Of a stretch of DNA of 64,000 bases, positions 60,856 to 64,000 are shown piece after piece (the first letter of the stretch is position 1; each line of letters begins with the position of its first letter). A model generated the notes under the pieces. That model ran no database searches and was not told the DNA's origin. It worked only from the letters and a program-made list of their open reading frames with translations. The DNA is from Heterostelium multicystogenum (taxonomy: Eukaryota; Evosea; Eumycetozoa; Acytosteliales; Acytosteliaceae). A program made the translations under genes and the position numbers. The stretch spans positions 26,559-90,558 of the forward strand of contig RCNN01000100.1 in assembly GCA_003667245.1 (NCBI GenBank), read 5' to 3'.

Positions 60856-61797
60856 TTTGGAAATGTCACCCACTACATGTAATTTTTACTTTAAGATGGC
60901 AGAATTTGACAAAACATCTTGATTTTTTTTGTTTATTTTTATGACTTTCTATTTAGATTTTTATAACTGGTTCTTCAATTTGGTACCAACTATGACTTTA
61001 AAAAAGATATTTTGTTATGGCTTTTTGTTTTGAGGAATAAAGAATACATTAAAAGATCTTCTCTGATATTAAATTTTATATGCTTATATTCTATTATTAT
61101 TATATATAATGGACTAAAAAGATCTTTATTGTTATAAAGTTCGACTTTCGAGTTTTTAAACGATTCATGATTATAGTTTTACATCTTTCATTTATAAACA
61201 TGTAATGAAAACCACTTCATTAGACAAGTTAATTATGGAATGAAGAGAGAAATGAATGGATCAGGAGCTGTACATTGAAACACTTTACTCCATCAAACAA
61301 TCAAACAGGTAAAACCAGATCTTTTTTTTTTTGAGACAAGTGAAATAGGTTGGTTATCATCTATAACCATCTCAAATTCAAAAGCTAGTTTATTGAATCT
61401 ATTATTAATTGGGAAGTATATCAATCTTATAATAGTCACTTGAGTGGTCGGTTCTGAATAGTTTGGATCATCATCTTTCCAGTTGATTGTTGCCTCTCAG
61501 TTTGGATCTCTGGAATGAGTGATAACAGTTTGTTTGTTCGGTCAGGTTGTTGACTGTTAGCTTAAACCTGATTTAGATGTTGATTTGAGTTGGGTAGTTG
61601 TAATGTAATTTAGTTTGTTTGTTCCAATGTTTTGTTGTAATAGCTTTCTTTGGAGATGTTGAGTCTCCGGATTTACCATCTGTTGAAACTTGATTTGTTT
61701 ACTTCTCTCTCAAAGTGAGGGACTAGCACTGAATGGACATAGCCGTTGACAGTTTAAAACGATCAAATATTTGTTCATTTTTTTAAAAACATCACGA
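60856..61797. other. Intergenic
   Basis: AT-rich upstream region of the broken EGF/TM gene. No other gene seen before tRNA-Ala. Confidence 0.5.
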
Positions 61798-61869
61798 GGG
61801 CTTGTAGCTCAGATGTGTAGAGCGCTCGCTTAGCATGCGAGAGGTAAGGGATCGATACCCTTCTAGTCA
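61798..61869 (+). tRNA. tRNA-Ala(AGC), acceptor stem imperfect
   Basis: GTAGCTCAGATG...TAGAGC D arm, CTCGC-TTAGCAT-GCGAG anticodon arm (anticodon AGC) and AAGGG-ATCGATA-CCCTT T arm are all typical of eukaryotic tRNA-Ala. The D loop has one extra base (AGATGTGTAGAG) and the acceptor strands GGGCTTG and CTAGTCA pair poorly. It may be degenerate or contain a sequence error. A SINE starts 88 bases downstream in the same orientation. Confidence 0.75.
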
Positions 61870-61957
61870 AAAATTTTGATTTTTGATGCTAAAAATGCGC
61901 GCATAATGTATTTCAAAAAACCTCATGGGTTTTTTCCTGCCAGGACAAGCAGTTTTG

Positions 61958-62367
61958 CCCAAGGCAGAATAGCTGATGTGGTATGGTACGTCTGCTTGTG
62001 ACGCCTTGGGTCGTGGGTTCGAATCCCGGGTTTTCCAGTTTTTCCCCATACACTTCCAGTGAACCCATGAACTTTCAAGTCTGTATGATACCATCCCGCC
62101 ATGAAGAATATGTAAATTGACAAGCGAAGCCCTCAACTACGTAAACCATTGGTGTACTCTTAAAATCTTCTGTCGCTTCGAAATACTTTAACAGTCCACT
62201 GTTAAAACACCTTGCTCCAATAATAATAGGCAGTCATTGCCTCTATAAAATGATGGTCATCAACAACCGGCCTGTGGTTGTAAAAAAACAGAAATCTGTA
62301 GGCTTCTAAACGCTACCTTAAATAACAACTGTATGGTTATAACAAAAAAAAAAAAAAAAAAAAAAAA
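61958..62367 (+). repeat. SINE copy 3, full length, tRNA-derived
   Basis: About 410 bp, plus strand. The head CCCAAGGCAGAATAGC... contains the A-box-like TAGCTGATGTGG and B box GGTTCGAATCC. The body and 3' hairpin (ACAACCGGCCTGTGGTTGT) are as in copy 2, and it ends in a long poly-A to 62367. It differs from copy 2 by scattered substitutions and small indels, so it is a separate insertion rather than an assembly duplicate. No clear target-site duplication was found. Confidence 0.9.
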
Positions 62368-62649
62368 GTTTACACGTTTAATAGTTTCCAAGGTTTCAAT
62401 AAATATCTCTATGGTTAAAATTAAAAAATACGAAAAACAAAATATACCGGTCAATCACGATGTCGTGAATATATTATATAGAACACTGTGATATATTTGG
62501 GTTCTGACCCTCACCATTTATTAAATAATTTAATAAACTATATCTTCTGTTTAATTAAAAAAACAACATTAATTTGTTCGGTATTTTAATAAACCTTTGA
62601 AACAGATGAAATTCATTTTTCCTTGACCAAGAATAACCTAAAAGTTGTA

Positions 62650-64000
62650 TTTAATAAGATACTCCAGAAATTGGCCATTAAATATCGATATCATTTGCTT
62701 GGATTTAGTTGTAGCCCAACTATTTGATTTCAAAGTAAGCAATGATTACCAATACTTTGTGCTTCCAACAAAGTAAATGGATGGAATTATTTTCATTTGG
62801 CACAAAAATCAAAGGTCTTCTGGTTTCAGGATACTTTTTTAATCTTTGGAGAAGATAGTTGAGTGATCATTTTGGTTGTAATTGTAAATTTGAAGAAGCT
62901 ACCATTACTGACTAAAATATAATACTATCTTTGCCATCGAAGCAACAACCAATTAGTCTTCCCAATAAATAGGTAGTTCGCTATGATACATGTCCAAAAA
63001 ATTGTTTCTGCAATCGTATCTGAGCACTGACTTGAATTCACCAAACTGTCCGTGGTCCCATGATGGTGAATGCCACCAACAATATAAACGTATCCATCCA
63101 AAAAGACACTGAATTGCACCATGTCTTTTGCTGATCCATGTCCCTCAATTTTTAAATTCTTTGGTCTCTATATCGAAACTATCCACTGACAAATGTTGCC
63201 TTTATCTGATCGACCTCCAATTAAATAGACTGTTGTTCACACCATCATAAGCACGCAGAATACACATTTACTACCTACAATAGCGATTGATTGTTAGATA
63301 TCGAATTTCATCCATTAGTAATTACGTACTTGTATGATATCTCCCTCTTATCAATGGATTGCACGCAATATATTCCTTTGTTTTCTGTTGAGAATATTGA
63401 GTAGGTTGCATTGCTTTTGTGTCCACCTAATATATAAATGTCATTTTTGGCAATGATAACAGAGGGTTGGTTGTTTGGTCTCGCTTTTGTATCTTCTGTA
63501 AACACACTTGGTCCATTTGTTAGTTTCCAAACTCATTGTGAATGCACCGTTTGCACCTATGACAAAAAAGATCGGTCTTGTTTACTTTAGTTACATCTTT
63601 TCAATTTGTAGAGAGTTTCCAGCTTCTTCTTGATTTGATCCAATTCCGTGTGATCAAAAAACACCTCATAAGCAATAGGTTTTGGGCTGATTTTCAATCT
63701 TGACGATTGTTTTTATTCTTTGAATCGTTGAGTTCAAAAGATGCCTCTCTCTTTCTTCTACATTCAATCTGAATAGCGTTTTTCTTATATTCTTCTTTAA
63801 AATGATGATTCTAAATTTTCACTGTTCTCTATGACATTCTTGATTGCATTGATATTTGTATCATACTCGTGAAGCATATCATCATCATCATCATAACATC
63901 ATCTTCTTCATCCTTCTTCAATCTTTTCTTGCTGTTGTTTTCTGTATCACCATTTGCTATATCTGTTTCTTTATTCTGATCTGCTTGTTCTTTGTTCTCC
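62650..64000 (-). CDS. Kelch-repeat protein, partial and frame broken
   Basis: Enters from the right edge of the window. From 64000 downward the first part is charged and coiled-coil-like (ENKEQADQNKETDIAN; NSKKRLKKDEEDD; HEYDTNINAIKNVIENSENL). Kelch blades then appear with the hydrophobic-GG signature: IYILGGHKSNATYSIFS near 63430, VYLIGGRSDKGNICQW near 63210 and DGYVYIVGGIHHHG near 63080. Breaks between blades change frame. An N-terminal coiled coil plus kelch propeller is a common dictyostelid arrangement, often with a B-box further upstream, but that part is outside the window. The 3' end is approximate. Confidence 0.6.

Overview
The window is nuclear DNA of a dictyostelid social amoeba (Amoebozoa). 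The evidence is AT-rich DNA with many short GT-AG introns of about 45-110 nt, Asn/Gln/Ser-rich low-complexity tracts, and a typical gene set: a zizimin-class DOCK GEF, secreted IPT/TIG-repeat and EGF-like membrane proteins, a crystal-protein-type esterase, a GATA zinc finger factor and a divergent intron-containing histone H3. Two 3-kb gene-poor stretches are looser than I expect for D. discoideum, so another dictyostelid is more likely. The species cannot be named from sequence alone.

Layout. 0.9-8.1 kb: a TPR-like protein (+), an unknown protein (-) and an intact three-exon MCM4 (-) with E2F-like motifs upstream. 8.1-16 kb: gene-poor DNA around a GATA factor and a cyclin. 16.5-24 kb: an EGF-like membrane protein, mitochondrial ribosomal protein bL27, a single-pass protein with a C-terminal zinc ribbon, and an AFG2B/SPATA5L1-like AAA ATPase. 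24-31.1 kb (-): a nine-exon gene joining about 12 IPT/TIG repeats to a complete DNase II domain. 31.8-34.5 kb: tRNA-Glu(CTC) followed downstream by two copies of a tRNA-derived SINE, one of them split by a 5'-truncated LINE with a 13-bp target duplication. 34.7-36.6 kb: esterase. 37.4-43.6 kb: DOCK GEF. 43.6-46.7 kb: long divergent intergenic region. 46.7-50.6 kb: propionyl-CoA carboxylase alpha and a convergent HemW-like radical SAM protein. 52-53.7 kb: H3 variant and cyclophilin. 55.3-60.9 kb: a four-pass membrane protein and a badly broken EGF/TM protein. 61.8-62.4 kb: tRNA-Ala(AGC) followed by a third SINE copy. 62.6 kb to the end: partial kelch-repeat gene.

Data quality. Many conserved genes carry one-base frameshifts, mostly at A/T homopolymers, and each gene reads cleanly once a base is ignored. 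Density is very uneven: MCM4, H3 and the zinc-ribbon protein have none, while PCCA becomes dense with breaks after about 47,855. I read most of these as draft sequence errors. The EGF/TM gene at 56-61 kb could be a true pseudogene.

Most notable: the tRNA-derived SINE found just downstream of tRNA genes with a LINE nested behind its tRNA-like head, the IPT/TIG-DNase II fusion, and the H3 variant lacking a K27 equivalent.
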